64,000 nt of DNA from an uncultured Clostridia bacterium (GTDB taxonomy: Bacteria; Bacillota; Clostridia; UBA1381): contig CAKSIJ010000011.1 in the NCBI GenBank assembly GCA_934462715.1, positions 1 through 64,000 on the forward strand, in the 5' to 3' direction. Positions 8,293-18,300 of this stretch are shown in pieces; positions within the stretch are counted from its first letter, which is position 1, and each line of letters begins with the position of its first letter. The position numbers were made by a program, and so were the translations under genes. The notes below the pieces were generated by a model. The model made no database searches, was not told the origin of the DNA, and saw nothing but the letters and a program-made list of their open reading frames with translations.

Positions 8293-10431
8293 TTAAAATT
8301 CCTCCGCTGTTTTATTGTTCCATTTGAAATTCACGGTTTTGCCCTCTCTTGAAACGAAGCCCTTAACATATCCCGATTTCCATTCATCGGGAATTGCCGG
8401 AATGAGTTTTGTTTCTCCGCTATGGCTTTGCATAAGGCTTTCGCATATTGCGGCGCATATTCCGAAATTACCGTCAATCTGAAACGGCGGATGTGCGTCA
8501 AACATATTCGGATAAATCGACTTTTTAAACATATTCCGAATGTGATACATCACTCTTTCGCCGTCGCCGAGCCGTGCGTAAACCGCAGCAATCCATGCGT
8601 TGGACCAGCCTGTATGCCCTCCGCCGTTTTCAAGACGTACACGCAGCGTTTCTCTCACTGCGTCCGCATACTTTTCACCGGTCATGGTATCGCCGGGATA
8701 GAAGCCGTAAAGGTGCGATATATGGCGGTGTCCGAGTTCGTGCTTGCTTTCGGTCAGCTCTTCTCCCCATTCCAAAATTCTGCCGTCACTGCCTATTTTT
8801 ACAGGCTTCAGCTTTGCCAAAACAGCCTTATAATGAGATGAGTCCTTTCCGAGTACTTCGCTTGCCTTTGCGGTTTTATCGAAAACATCGTATATAATCG
8901 ACATATCCATAGCGCAGCCCTCGCATACGGCACATTCTTCCCCCTCGCTTAAAAAGCGGTTTTCCGGAGATACAGACGGGCAGGTGGTAAGCTCGCCGTC
9001 CTCATTTTCAAACATCCAGTCCTCCAAAAATTCACACGCAGAGGTAAGCACGGGGTAGTATTCCTTTAAAAATTCACCGTCACGGGTGTGGATATAATGC
9101 TCCCAGATGTGGCGAGCCGTCCAAAATCCGCCCATCTGCCAAAATCCCCACTGCACACCCTTTGTTGCCTCATAGTTAAACCGCCAAATATCGCTGTTGT
9201 GCCATGACGACCAGCCTCGGAGTCCGAAATTGTTTCCCTTTTCGGCAAAATCTTTAAGCATCTCCATAAGCGGCATATGAAGTTCCGAAAGGTTTACCGT
9301 TTCGGTATGCCAATAGTTCATCTGAGTGTTTATATTCATCGTATAGTTAGCGTGCCACGGCGCTATCAGCTTGTAATTCCATATACCCTGGAGATTTGTC
9401 GCCTGTGTTCCGGGCATGGACGAGCAGATTGTGAGGTATCTTGCAAAATCGAACAAAAGACACACAAGTCCGTTGTCAACAGTGCCGGCGGCTGCATTTT
9501 CTATTCGCTTATCGGTCGGAATATCATCAAAATTTTCGCCGTCTATGTGTAGTTCCGCACGGTCAAAATAGCGTTTGTATTCGTTTGTGTGACGTGATTT
9601 GAGTTCGTCATATGTATAGCTTAAAGCCTTGTCGGCAGCGTCAAGACTTGCGTTTATATATTCCGCACCCTCTGTCACCGGCATTTTGTTATATCCGTTA
9701 AAGCTTGTTTTTATGCTGAAAATAACCGTGAGGTCCTTTGACCCTCTCACCCACATTGAATTTCCGCCGGCAAAATACGAACCGTCCGTTTTAACTTTGA
9801 GTCTTGAGCAAAAATGAATACTTTCCTTATCTTCGGCATATTCCACCGTGTTTGTGTACATGGATACCTCTGTCGGGCATCTGCCTGTGACCGTCAGAGC
9901 GCCCTTTTCAAATTTTACGCTGCTCTCAAGCTCCGGTGCCTCATAAATGTGAAAATCAACAGGCTCGGAGCATTTTATATTAATCACCAAAACTCCGTCC
10001 GCAAGCGACGCGAAATATTCCTTTGAGAACTTTATGCCATCATTTTCAAAACTGCTCCTCAAAATTCCGTTTTCCATGTCAAGCTTACGTCTGTATTCCG
10101 ACACATCATTTTTTTTGTCATTCACATCTATATAAAGACTTCCGTAGGAAAGGTAGCCCTGGGAATGTACATCAAACATTATGTCGGATGTTTCATGCAT
10201 AGCCGCTTTAAATTCTTTATTTTTTACATGATTCCTTATCGATTCAAGCTCTGTCATTGAGTGTTTTCTTGTTTCCATGTTCGGATACCCCGACCAAAGC
10301 GTATCTTCATTCAGCTGAAGCTTGTCCGAAAGTGCTCCGGAAAACACCATCGCACCTATTCTGCCGTTGCCTATAGGAAGTGCTTCCTCCCATACTGCGG
10401 CGTCATTTTCGTACCATAATTTTTTATTCAT
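8293..10431 (-). CDS. GH95 family alpha-L-fucosidase/alpha-L-galactosidase
   Basis: A 712-residue protein with the full GH95 architecture: N-terminal beta-sandwich (LWYENDAAVWEEALPIGNGRIGAMVFSG), helical linker and (alpha/alpha)6 barrel. GH95 active-site positions are recognisable: NINTQMNYW (Asn366 and Asn368), PSVSPEN (Glu490) and QIDGNFG (Asp653). The family cleaves terminal alpha-1,2-linked L-fucose or L-galactose from glycans by inversion. There is no signal peptide, suggesting intracellular action on imported oligosaccharides. ATG at 10431 has GGAGGAG just upstream, so the longer frame to 10521 is rejected. It has its own promoter with an inverted repeat at the start of the transcript, so it can be controlled apart from the upstream SLH genes. 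Confidence 0.9.
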   Translation of the reverse strand: MNKKLWYENDAAVWEEALPIGNGRIGAMVFSGALSDKLQLNEDTLWSGYPNMETRKHSMTELESIRNHVKNKEFKAAMHETSDIMFDVHSQGYLSYGSLYIDVNDKKNDVSEYRRKLDMENGILRSSFENDGIKFSKEYFASLADGVLVINIKCSEPVDFHIYEAPELESSVKFEKGALTVTGRCPTEVSMYTNTVEYAEDKESIHFCSRLKVKTDGSYFAGGNSMWVRGSKDLTVIFSIKTSFNGYNKMPVTEGAEYINASLDAADKALSYTYDELKSRHTNEYKRYFDRAELHIDGENFDDIPTDKRIENAAAGTVDNGLVCLLFDFARYLTICSSMPGTQATNLQGIWNYKLIAPWHANYTMNINTQMNYWHTETVNLSELHMPLMEMLKDFAEKGNNFGLRGWSSWHNSDIWRFNYEATKGVQWGFWQMGGFWTARHIWEHYIHTRDGEFLKEYYPVLTSACEFLEDWMFENEDGELTTCPSVSPENRFLSEGEECAVCEGCAMDMSIIYDVFDKTAKASEVLGKDSSHYKAVLAKLKPVKIGSDGRILEWGEELTESKHELGHRHISHLYGFYPGDTMTGEKYADAVRETLRVRLENGGGHTGWSNAWIAAVYARLGDGERVMYHIRNMFKKSIYPNMFDAHPPFQIDGNFGICAAICESLMQSHSGETKLIPAIPDEWKSGYVKGFVSREGKTVNFKWNNKTAEEF

Positions 10432-10502
10432 TCTTTCTCCTCCGTTTTTTTGATTTACGTTAATTGCATAATAACAGTTTTTCACAATCAATAAATTTCT
10501 AT

Positions 10503-10536
10503 AGGCAATTACAAAACCCAAGCTTTACAATTGCCT
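10503..10536. promoter_or_regulatory. Inverted repeat at transcription start of GH95 gene
   Basis: AGGCAATT (10503-10510) and AATTGCCT (10529-10536) are perfect inverted arms 18 bases apart. They begin about 4 bases after the -10 box, a position typical of an operator or a 5' mRNA hairpin. Confidence 0.5.
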
Positions 10537-10539
10537 AAT

Positions 10540-10568
10540 ATAATACCATATTTTTTTGAGTTCGTCAA
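10540..10568 (-). promoter_or_regulatory. Promoter for the GH95 gene
   Basis: On the minus strand TTGACG (10568-10563) and TATTAT (10545-10540) are separated by 17 bases. This is in the 160-base gap between the SLH gene stop and the GH95 start. Confidence 0.7.
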
Positions 10569-10591
10569 TCTAATTTTAAGTCATTAGCAAA

Positions 10592-13573
10592 CTATTTATT
10601 CATTTCTCCGTTTATAACTATGCACCATCTTGCGTCTGTCGATGCGGAGCATACTATAATTCTCGAAAACTCATTTGCCGAATCGCAGAATGACCTTATG
10701 CTCTCGGCACTGCCGCCGCCTGCCGTCACCTTGTTTCTGGTATAATCAACATAAAGCACGCTTCCGGCATTGCCGATTGCTCTCGTTTCGGTAATATACC
10801 GTCCGCTGTCCATGCCGTCGCTGCCGACATATAAATCCTTTGTTGTGTATGTAACGTAACCGTCATATACGTCATACACATATCCGTAGATAATTCTCGG
10901 AGAACCGCCCATGTATTCCTTGCCGTAATTATTATTGGTCTTATTTATGCCCTTAACGCCGCTCCACGGGTTTGTATTTTGTATTTTGTCGGAAAAATAG
11001 CCTATTGTTCCGGCAAGAGTACCGTTTTTCACATGAGAAAAGCTTGTATCGACATCTTCAAAGGTATCGGAATAAATTCTGTTGTCATACTTTCCGTTTG
11101 CGTCAAATATAACCTCAACATATGTTACATATCCTTGCGAATCCGTTTTAAGCCTTATAATGTCGCCGATTTCCACTGTGCAGCGGTCACGTGCCGAAAG
11201 ATTTTTTGCGTCTGCCGTAATCTTTACGGCATTATGTACCAAATCGTTTTCCATTCTATCATATAAAACGGATTTCTGACCGTTTACATTTACCACCGTA
11301 AGGCTGTTTACAACATCGTTGTCGGCATTACATTCCTGCACAATTTCCGTTACAACATATGCAGGATCGGTATCGTAAAAATTAGACTTGTCGCTGTAAA
11401 TATCATCAAACAATACAACGTCCGCAACGGGGCTTTTGTAATTTGTTCCGTAAGCCGTTGCCTTATAGGATCTTCCGCTCCACAGATTGTTTACATCTGC
11501 AAATGCATAGTCATCACTGTCTGCGTCTTTTGGTATGCTTATCATTTTGGTTATTTTATCATCCATGAAAAATTTGCCGCCGAGGGTTTTGAGCTGCTGT
11601 GAATACTGATAGCTTTTTCCGTCCTCATTGGAATCGACAAGAACATACAGTCTGTCGTCTGACTTGCTTTTTATGCTTTGGTCAAGCGGAAACTCAATGT
11701 CGGTAACAAAATCGTCACTGTTCAGCTTGTATCTTATAACTCCACGGGTAAATCTCAGCTTTTCCGCTTCCTCCGGCTTTATTTTGCTATTCTTGTCATA
11801 GGAATCGGTTATTCTTACTTTTTCGGCAAATATGTAATTTTTAAAGCTTTTGTCACCGTTCAAAACCTTAACAAACGCATAGTCATCGTCATAGCTGTAT
11901 TTAATGGCTTTTGCATAACCTATTTGCCATGTGCTTTCAGTGGCTTCCATCCATGTAACCTCGCCGAAGCTGTTTAAATAAAGCTTATATTTTATGCCCG
12001 TCTTGCAGCCATGCCCTTTTTTGGAGTTTAAAAAATATTTCGAAACCTTGTATTCGTTTTTCCTGTCGGAAATTATTCTTTTGCTGCGGTCATATGATAA
12101 AACAGTAAATTCACCGACAGTTACATTTGACAGAAGTATTTTCACAAATGTTCCGTCATCGCTTCTTGCAACGTCTATAGCCGCACCCTTGCCTATACTT
12201 TCCGGCTCTGCATACTCGCCCTTTTCGTTTATAACAATGCATTTTATATTCTTATTCTCATCATAGCACAAAAACTCATCACCGTTATTTAATATGCTGT
12301 CCGCATTCTTATTGTAGATATACCCGTTCTTTGAATCAACGGAATCAACCGCCCAGTTTTCATAGGCTTCGATTATAACCGTGTCATATTCCGAGCCTGA
12401 GTTGCTTGAAATAAGGGTAACGGTACCGTTATCATAGTCAAGCATATGCGACTTATCATTCGGGAGAACGGTAACAGCCTTGCCGTTGACAATAAAATAT
12501 GCACCGTCCTTTATTTTTGCCGTTTTTACGCTGCTGCCCAAAGAGTATTCCACCTCCCTGCCGCTGAAGCTTTCCGCATTTTCAATATCCGACATCAGAA
12601 TTGTAAGACTTTTGTTTTTAGCGTTTACTCTTGCAAAAATAACCTCGTCCTGTCTTTTGGAATTTTCATTTCCGAAATAGCAGTCCGCTCTTTGTCCGAT
12701 AAGGTCGACGATACCTCTTTTTGAGCTGTCAAAGCTGAGGATATACTCTGTGTTTTTATCATCTCTGATTTTAATTCTGTTTTCGCCTATCGTGCTGTTT
12801 CCCGTCAAGGACGTTATCCCGTTGTCGACAATCACACCCGACACCTTTTCTATATTCATAAAGGTGTTTAATAAATTTGCGTCCTTGTCCTTTCCGTAGG
12901 TCATGCCCTCTCCGTTATACTCTGCGGTCACCGGAGATACGTCCTCTGCCGCCTTTGCGAATAAATGCGCAAGCTCCGCTCTCGTAATTTCGCTGTCCCC
13001 GGGACGGTTCACCGAAAGACCGAGTTTGTTTGCCTGCAATATGTATCCGTCCGGGTATCCGCCGTATGAATTTGCAAAAATTCTGTAGCCGAGCAAATCC
13101 ACAAAAATCTTTTGCGCCTCTTTTACCGTAAGCTTTCTGTCCGGCTCAAAAGTGTTTTCCGCAGTACCTATCATAACTCCGTAGGTCGAGGCAAGCATTA
13201 TATCGCCGTAGCGCTCATTGCTCCCTGTAACGTCTGTAAACCTCTCGGCAGACGTGCTGACATTCTCATCGGGCGAAATCAGCGTTTCAACATCTCTGCC
13301 GAAAAAATCAAATACCTTATTCGCTCCGTCATCGCCGCTGTCGCCGTCATAGATATTTTTCAGCACAGAAGCCATTTCCGCACGGGTAATTGTTTCCTCC
13401 GGCTCAAACAAGCCGTCGTCGTTTACGCTCATAACGCCAAGTCCCACGGTAAGTTCTATATCGCTTTTATATTTACTCTCTCCTATATCGGTAAGCGCAT
13501 ATACATTCGCCATAGGCGAAAGAACCGATATACCGAGAAATACAGAAATTAATTTTATAAGTGTTTTTTTCAT
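10592..13573 (-). CDS. Large SLH-domain surface protein (N-terminal SLH)
   Basis: A 993-residue exported protein. Residues 1-27 are a signal peptide (MKKTLIKLISVFLGISV...VYA). Three SLH-type segments follow at about 28-75 (DDGLFEPEETITRAEMASVL), 111-163 (ENTFEPDRKLTVKEAQKIF) and 178-212 (TRAELAHLFAKAAE); these anchor proteins to pyruvylated cell-wall polymers. The remaining ~750 residues are beta-rich and repetitive in feel (YDRSKRIISDRKNEY, TKDLYVGSDG) with no domain I recognise, and no catalytic motif is obvious. It lies 27 bases after the second SLH gene in the same operon. It may be a structural S-layer-like or glycan-binding scaffold. The TAAGAGATAA upstream of the ATG is a weak ribosome-binding site. 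Confidence 0.85.
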   Translation of the reverse strand: MKKTLIKLISVFLGISVLSPMANVYALTDIGESKYKSDIELTVGLGVMSVNDDGLFEPEETITRAEMASVLKNIYDGDSGDDGANKVFDFFGRDVETLISPDENVSTSAERFTDVTGSNERYGDIMLASTYGVMIGTAENTFEPDRKLTVKEAQKIFVDLLGYRIFANSYGGYPDGYILQANKLGLSVNRPGDSEITRAELAHLFAKAAEDVSPVTAEYNGEGMTYGKDKDANLLNTFMNIEKVSGVIVDNGITSLTGNSTIGENRIKIRDDKNTEYILSFDSSKRGIVDLIGQRADCYFGNENSKRQDEVIFARVNAKNKSLTILMSDIENAESFSGREVEYSLGSSVKTAKIKDGAYFIVNGKAVTVLPNDKSHMLDYDNGTVTLISSNSGSEYDTVIIEAYENWAVDSVDSKNGYIYNKNADSILNNGDEFLCYDENKNIKCIVINEKGEYAEPESIGKGAAIDVARSDDGTFVKILLSNVTVGEFTVLSYDRSKRIISDRKNEYKVSKYFLNSKKGHGCKTGIKYKLYLNSFGEVTWMEATESTWQIGYAKAIKYSYDDDYAFVKVLNGDKSFKNYIFAEKVRITDSYDKNSKIKPEEAEKLRFTRGVIRYKLNSDDFVTDIEFPLDQSIKSKSDDRLYVLVDSNEDGKSYQYSQQLKTLGGKFFMDDKITKMISIPKDADSDDYAFADVNNLWSGRSYKATAYGTNYKSPVADVVLFDDIYSDKSNFYDTDPAYVVTEIVQECNADNDVVNSLTVVNVNGQKSVLYDRMENDLVHNAVKITADAKNLSARDRCTVEIGDIIRLKTDSQGYVTYVEVIFDANGKYDNRIYSDTFEDVDTSFSHVKNGTLAGTIGYFSDKIQNTNPWSGVKGINKTNNNYGKEYMGGSPRIIYGYVYDVYDGYVTYTTKDLYVGSDGMDSGRYITETRAIGNAGSVLYVDYTRNKVTAGGGSAESIRSFCDSANEFSRIIVCSASTDARWCIVINGEMNK

Positions 13574-13600
13574 TTATCTCTTACCCTTTCTATATATGCC

Positions 13601-15289
13601 TTACTTTATAATACCGTAAATCAATTTTGCCGCTTCAGCCCTTGTTACATATTTGTGAGGTAAAAATCTGCCGTCCTCATATCCGTTTATTATTCCCTTG
13701 CCGGAAAGATATGCCACAGCCTCTTTTGCATAACCGTCAATGTCACCGGAATCGGTAAAGCTGCACTCTCGTGCCTCGTCTGTCACTCCCATTGCTCTGT
13801 AGAGAATAACCGCAAGATCCTGTCTTGTTATATTCATTCCGACTCCGAACTCACTGTCGCCCGTTCCGAGCATAATTCCCGAACTTTGCACTGCCGCAAC
13901 GTATTTTTCATACCACGCTCCGAGAATAACATCTTTAAACTCCGTCTTTTGCGCCGTTTCTTTTATCGAAAATGCATTGCAGATAATTTTTGCAGCCTGT
14001 TCACGGGTAAGATAACCGTCCGGTGAAAACTCATTTACTCCCGTACCGTTTATTATATTCTTTTTGTAAAGATATTCTATAGCTTCCTTTGCCCAGTCAT
14101 ATCCTTTCATATCGGCAAACACTTCGTTTGAATTGTTGACGCTGCCGGTATCGGCGGACGGTATTGGGATAACGGAGCCCCGTGAACCCGATGAGCCGCT
14201 GCCTGTGCTGCCGCCGTCCTTTGTATTATTTACGTCCTTTGCATAGCCGTTCACCTTTTGAAGATAGTTATCTATCGTGAGCGAGCCTTGATTTTGCTTT
14301 ACTTTTGCAAAAACCTCATTTTTCTTTGAATCGCTCAGCGACAGATAGTCGGCTATATCCGCCGTGCTGTTCTTTGCAAACCGTACGTTCTTTTCCGATA
14401 TGTATTCGCCGATATACCCGTATCCCTGCTCTTTATTGCAGCTTATTCCGAAATACATAACAGCGTCGGTAAATCTTTTTTGCAGCTCCGAAACGGTTTT
14501 TATGTTTTTGCCGGAAATTGCCGATATTACCTTGTTTTTGCCGTCCTCTGTGAGATTGCCGCCAAAAAGCTTGTATGATGTCACATCATATTTTGATGAA
14601 AGTCCCGAAAGTTCCGTAATTTCGTCATAGAGAAGAACACCGTTTTGATATACTGACGATACCTTTCCCTGATTAAAGCTTTCCAAAACCGCAAACGTCT
14701 TTATTCTTTTTATAAGGTCGTTAAGCTTTGCTATGTTTTCGCTGCTCTCGGGATTGTCACTGTCAAAAGAAATAGGGTCTTTTTTTAGACTTTCCGCAAG
14801 CATATTGCAGCAGTTTTTTATATCTATATCGTTGATAAGCTTTGTGTCGAGCGACAGGGTAACCTTAACCTCGCCGAATACCTTCTCGGTATTATCTCCT
14901 GCCGAAACAAGCTTTTTTGCCGCCTCTATCTTTTCGGGCATTTCGGCATAGTATATTTTAAACTCGCTCACCTCGCCGTTTTCTTTGACATATACGGGAA
15001 AGCTTCCCGAAAATCCGTCCTTCAGCTTTACCGATACCGAATAACTGCCGTCTGCCGACGATTTAAAACCGTTTGAATATTGTATCAGCGAGGAATCATT
15101 CTCTGCCGACTCCGCAGATGCGTCCGGATTTAATATAAGTACGTTTATATCCTCTCCGCCCTTTTCGGTTTTTCCCTCTATTCCTATTATTCCGTTTATA
15201 AAGTCCTTCATTTCGACATTTGCCGCCGACGCGGACGGGACTGCGGCAAGTATTAGTGATGCAATTATTGCAATTGAAATTCTTTTCAT
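13601..15289 (-). CDS. SLH-domain surface protein (C-terminal SLH)
   Basis: A 562-residue exported protein with a signal peptide (MKRISIAIIASLILAAVPSASA). The N-terminal part includes an Ig-like beta domain (SYSVSVKLKDGFSGSFPVYVKENG) and a helical middle (about 120-360). A Gly/Ser linker (GGSTGSGSSGSRGS) leads to three canonical SLH repeats at about 387-440, 448-500 and 512-562 (ECSFTDSGDIDGYAKEAV, YVTRAEAAKLIYGIIK). The C-terminal SLH layout suggests a cell-wall-attached adaptor carrying an unknown N-terminal function. Its helical middle recurs in style in the two DNRLRE proteins upstream. It sits 90 bases after the giant beta-helix gene, with GGAGATG about 11 bases before the ATG. Confidence 0.87.
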   Translation of the reverse strand: MKRISIAIIASLILAAVPSASAANVEMKDFINGIIGIEGKTEKGGEDINVLILNPDASAESAENDSSLIQYSNGFKSSADGSYSVSVKLKDGFSGSFPVYVKENGEVSEFKIYYAEMPEKIEAAKKLVSAGDNTEKVFGEVKVTLSLDTKLINDIDIKNCCNMLAESLKKDPISFDSDNPESSENIAKLNDLIKRIKTFAVLESFNQGKVSSVYQNGVLLYDEITELSGLSSKYDVTSYKLFGGNLTEDGKNKVISAISGKNIKTVSELQKRFTDAVMYFGISCNKEQGYGYIGEYISEKNVRFAKNSTADIADYLSLSDSKKNEVFAKVKQNQGSLTIDNYLQKVNGYAKDVNNTKDGGSTGSGSSGSRGSVIPIPSADTGSVNNSNEVFADMKGYDWAKEAIEYLYKKNIINGTGVNEFSPDGYLTREQAAKIICNAFSIKETAQKTEFKDVILGAWYEKYVAAVQSSGIMLGTGDSEFGVGMNITRQDLAVILYRAMGVTDEARECSFTDSGDIDGYAKEAVAYLSGKGIINGYEDGRFLPHKYVTRAEAAKLIYGIIK

Positions 15290-15379
15290 TTTTATCAGTT
15301 CATCTCCTTAATCTCTGTTTATATCAGGGCAGACGCAGCATATTATTCACGCTGCATTTACCCGCAAATATTTTATTGA

Positions 15380-18300
15380 TTAATATTTTTCATATATTCC
15401 GCCGAAACGAAATACGCTGTTTTGTGTGTTGATTCCATCAACCTTAAAAATGATCTTATGCTTTTGTCCGTCATCGGGAATATCTATCCAGTCTGTAAGA
15501 TAGTTGACATTTTCATATATTGCATTACATGAAACCGTTCCTGCCGACTTTCCGTCAACAGTGACAGATGCCGATGCGCCTACAGAGGTTGAAACAAATG
15601 AAACGCATATTTGCTTTGTTCCGGGTGTCGTTTCATATCCAAACATGGCGTCCTTATTCTCCGTTTGATAAACGCCTTCCGGGAAATACGGATAATCGAA
15701 CATCACTCCGGATATGCTGTGTCCGCTGACATTTCCGTTATAACCGTTATTCTTTGTATAAAGTTTCCAGTCGCCTCCGGTGTAGTGCATTTTCGGTGAT
15801 GTGGCATAAATCATTCGGTATTTGTCATTTGCGCCTTCATTCACTGCAATTCCCGCTTCATTTCTCGGCTTAGTCATACAGGAATCAAAATCTTCCTCAA
15901 AAGCTTTCTTTATTGCCTCAGCATATTTCTGATATCCGCCGTGAACATCAAAACCGTTTCCGGATTTATTATAGTATTCGGATAGATAGTCCGTAAACGT
16001 AAGATTTGAATCTTCAGCCTTTTTTTCAAGAAATTCATTATACATATAATCATATATGTCTATCGATTTTATTCCGTAGTATTCTGCCAATTTTTCCTTT
16101 TGCAAAACACCCTTTTCCCAAAGCTTATGGCTGTCGCTGTTTTTTTCCGCAGGGTCGGGAGCATACAAAAATATAATACACGGAATCTTCTCACATTCAA
16201 GACTTCGTCTTATCATACTTTCCATATTTGCTCTCATTACTTTATCATCGGCTCCTTTGTCATTTATTGCAAATTCAATAAATACAAGATCCGGATTGTG
16301 CGATAATATATCCTTTTCATATCTCACAGCACCCATATCCGAACCGGTACCGCCTATTCCCGCATTTAAAGTAATTATATTTTTATCCGGATATTTTTCC
16401 ATGAATATTCTCTTTACTGCGCCTATCCAAGTTCCTCCGCCCTGGGTAAGTGAGCCTCCGATAAATCCGATTACGAAATTTTCTTTCTCTTCATCAATAT
16501 CTAAATTATCATTATCCGCCTTTATGAGCGGAGGCTGACCGCCTGTTTCGTCGCTGATGGGAGTCTGATCTTCCGTTTTTGTTTTTTCGTCGCTTTTTTC
16601 TTCCTCTCTTTTCTCCGTTTCTTCTTGCTTCTCTTTTTCTTCCGACTGTCTTGTTTCCTCAAGATTATATTCATAAGTACAAGCATTTACAATGCTGTCC
16701 TTATCGGTCAAAGAAATCGTGTCCGCAACAACAATAATCTTACTTGCGTCAATCCAGAGAACCTCTTTTCCGAGTGCTTCGCAAAGCGCTCTTAAAGGAA
16801 TCATTGTTCTGTCGTTTATAACCGACGGCGGCACGTCAAGAGTGCGTGTCTCTCCGTTTACGGAGTATTCGGCGGCACCTATGTTAAAGACTATAGTTTT
16901 GCCGTCCGCCGTTATTTCCGCACGTTTTTCTTCCTCATTCCAGTTTACACTCGCACCGAAGCTTTCCGAGATAAAACGCACCGGCACAAGAGTTCTCGAA
17001 TCCGATATAACCGGCGGAGAATCTACGTTGATTTTTTCTGCGTCCTTATATGCGGTTTCGTTTCCGACCTTTAATACAACGGCATTTTTCGCATATTTTG
17101 AGAATACGTCGGTAAACGCTTTTTTGTCGTCCGTTGATTTTATTATTTTAACCGCCGAAACAAGCAGTTCGCCCTCGCCGCTCGGAATAAGCTTTATGTT
17201 CATGCGAGCCCTTGCGCTTTCGTCCACGAACTGATAAGTGCCTATATATCTCCAGCCTTCCTCGCCTGCTGTTGTATCGAAACTCCGCTCGTAACTGACG
17301 TAAAGGTTTGACAGTGCAAGAGTTGCGTTTTTATCGCCGTTCTCGGTCGGTACGTTGTAGTAATAAACATCGTATGTTTCGGTTTTGTTTGCGTCCGGCA
17401 TCAAATCGAACATCGCTGCGGAATTTTTATTGTCCGACATTCTTGACGATTTATTGTCATAACCCTTTTTCGGAGATATGCTCCAGCTGCCCGTTTCCGT
17501 ATATTCAACCGATTCGGTTGTATATATTTTTTCTGCGGCAGCGGTGTTGTTTAAAACCTCCTCGGGTATTTTAAACTCGCCCACCGGAGCGTCGGGAACC
17601 GCTCTTATGTACATAGGAACATCTCTTATAGGCTGAACGCAGAACACTCCCTCGGTTCTTACCGGGTTAATTGTATCGATATACTCAAAAACAACCTTAT
17701 CGTTTACTTTGAGAGTGCAGTATATTCCGCTGCCTCCGGGTACGCAGCCGAATTCTATTCTGTTCCATTCGTTATTTTTAAAAACTCCGTTGTTTTCCGC
17801 CGTTATAAAGACGGTGTTTCCGGCAGACGCGGAATTTCGGGTCTGCAGTTCAAAAACATCATTTTTCACGATTATAAACACCGTGTTAAGCGGCTGAGTG
17901 GAGTTACCGGCACTGTATATATTTGTCGAATCTATATTTGAATGTCTGAGTCCGAATGCAAACCAGCCGTTTTCGGCGCTTGATTTCATATCAAAAGTAT
18001 ATACGCCCGAACCGCTGTATTCCTGCTTTGTTGCGGCAATCGAGTTTTCAAGACAGTCAAGCTTTATGCTGCCGTCCTCGCATGAAATCTTGACCGAATC
18101 GGGAGTTGTTGTCTGCCAAAGAGAAGCGTCGCTTGTGTCAATAGTTCCGTTGTAGCGAATGTTTATTGACGATTTTGCGGTTTCAACAGCATTTGTAAGC
18201 TCCGATACGGCATTGTTTATCATAACCTGCTCACCGCTTGTCATGCCGGCTATGATTTTGAGTTCTTCAATCTTATCGAGAAGTCTTTGCTTTGTACCGA

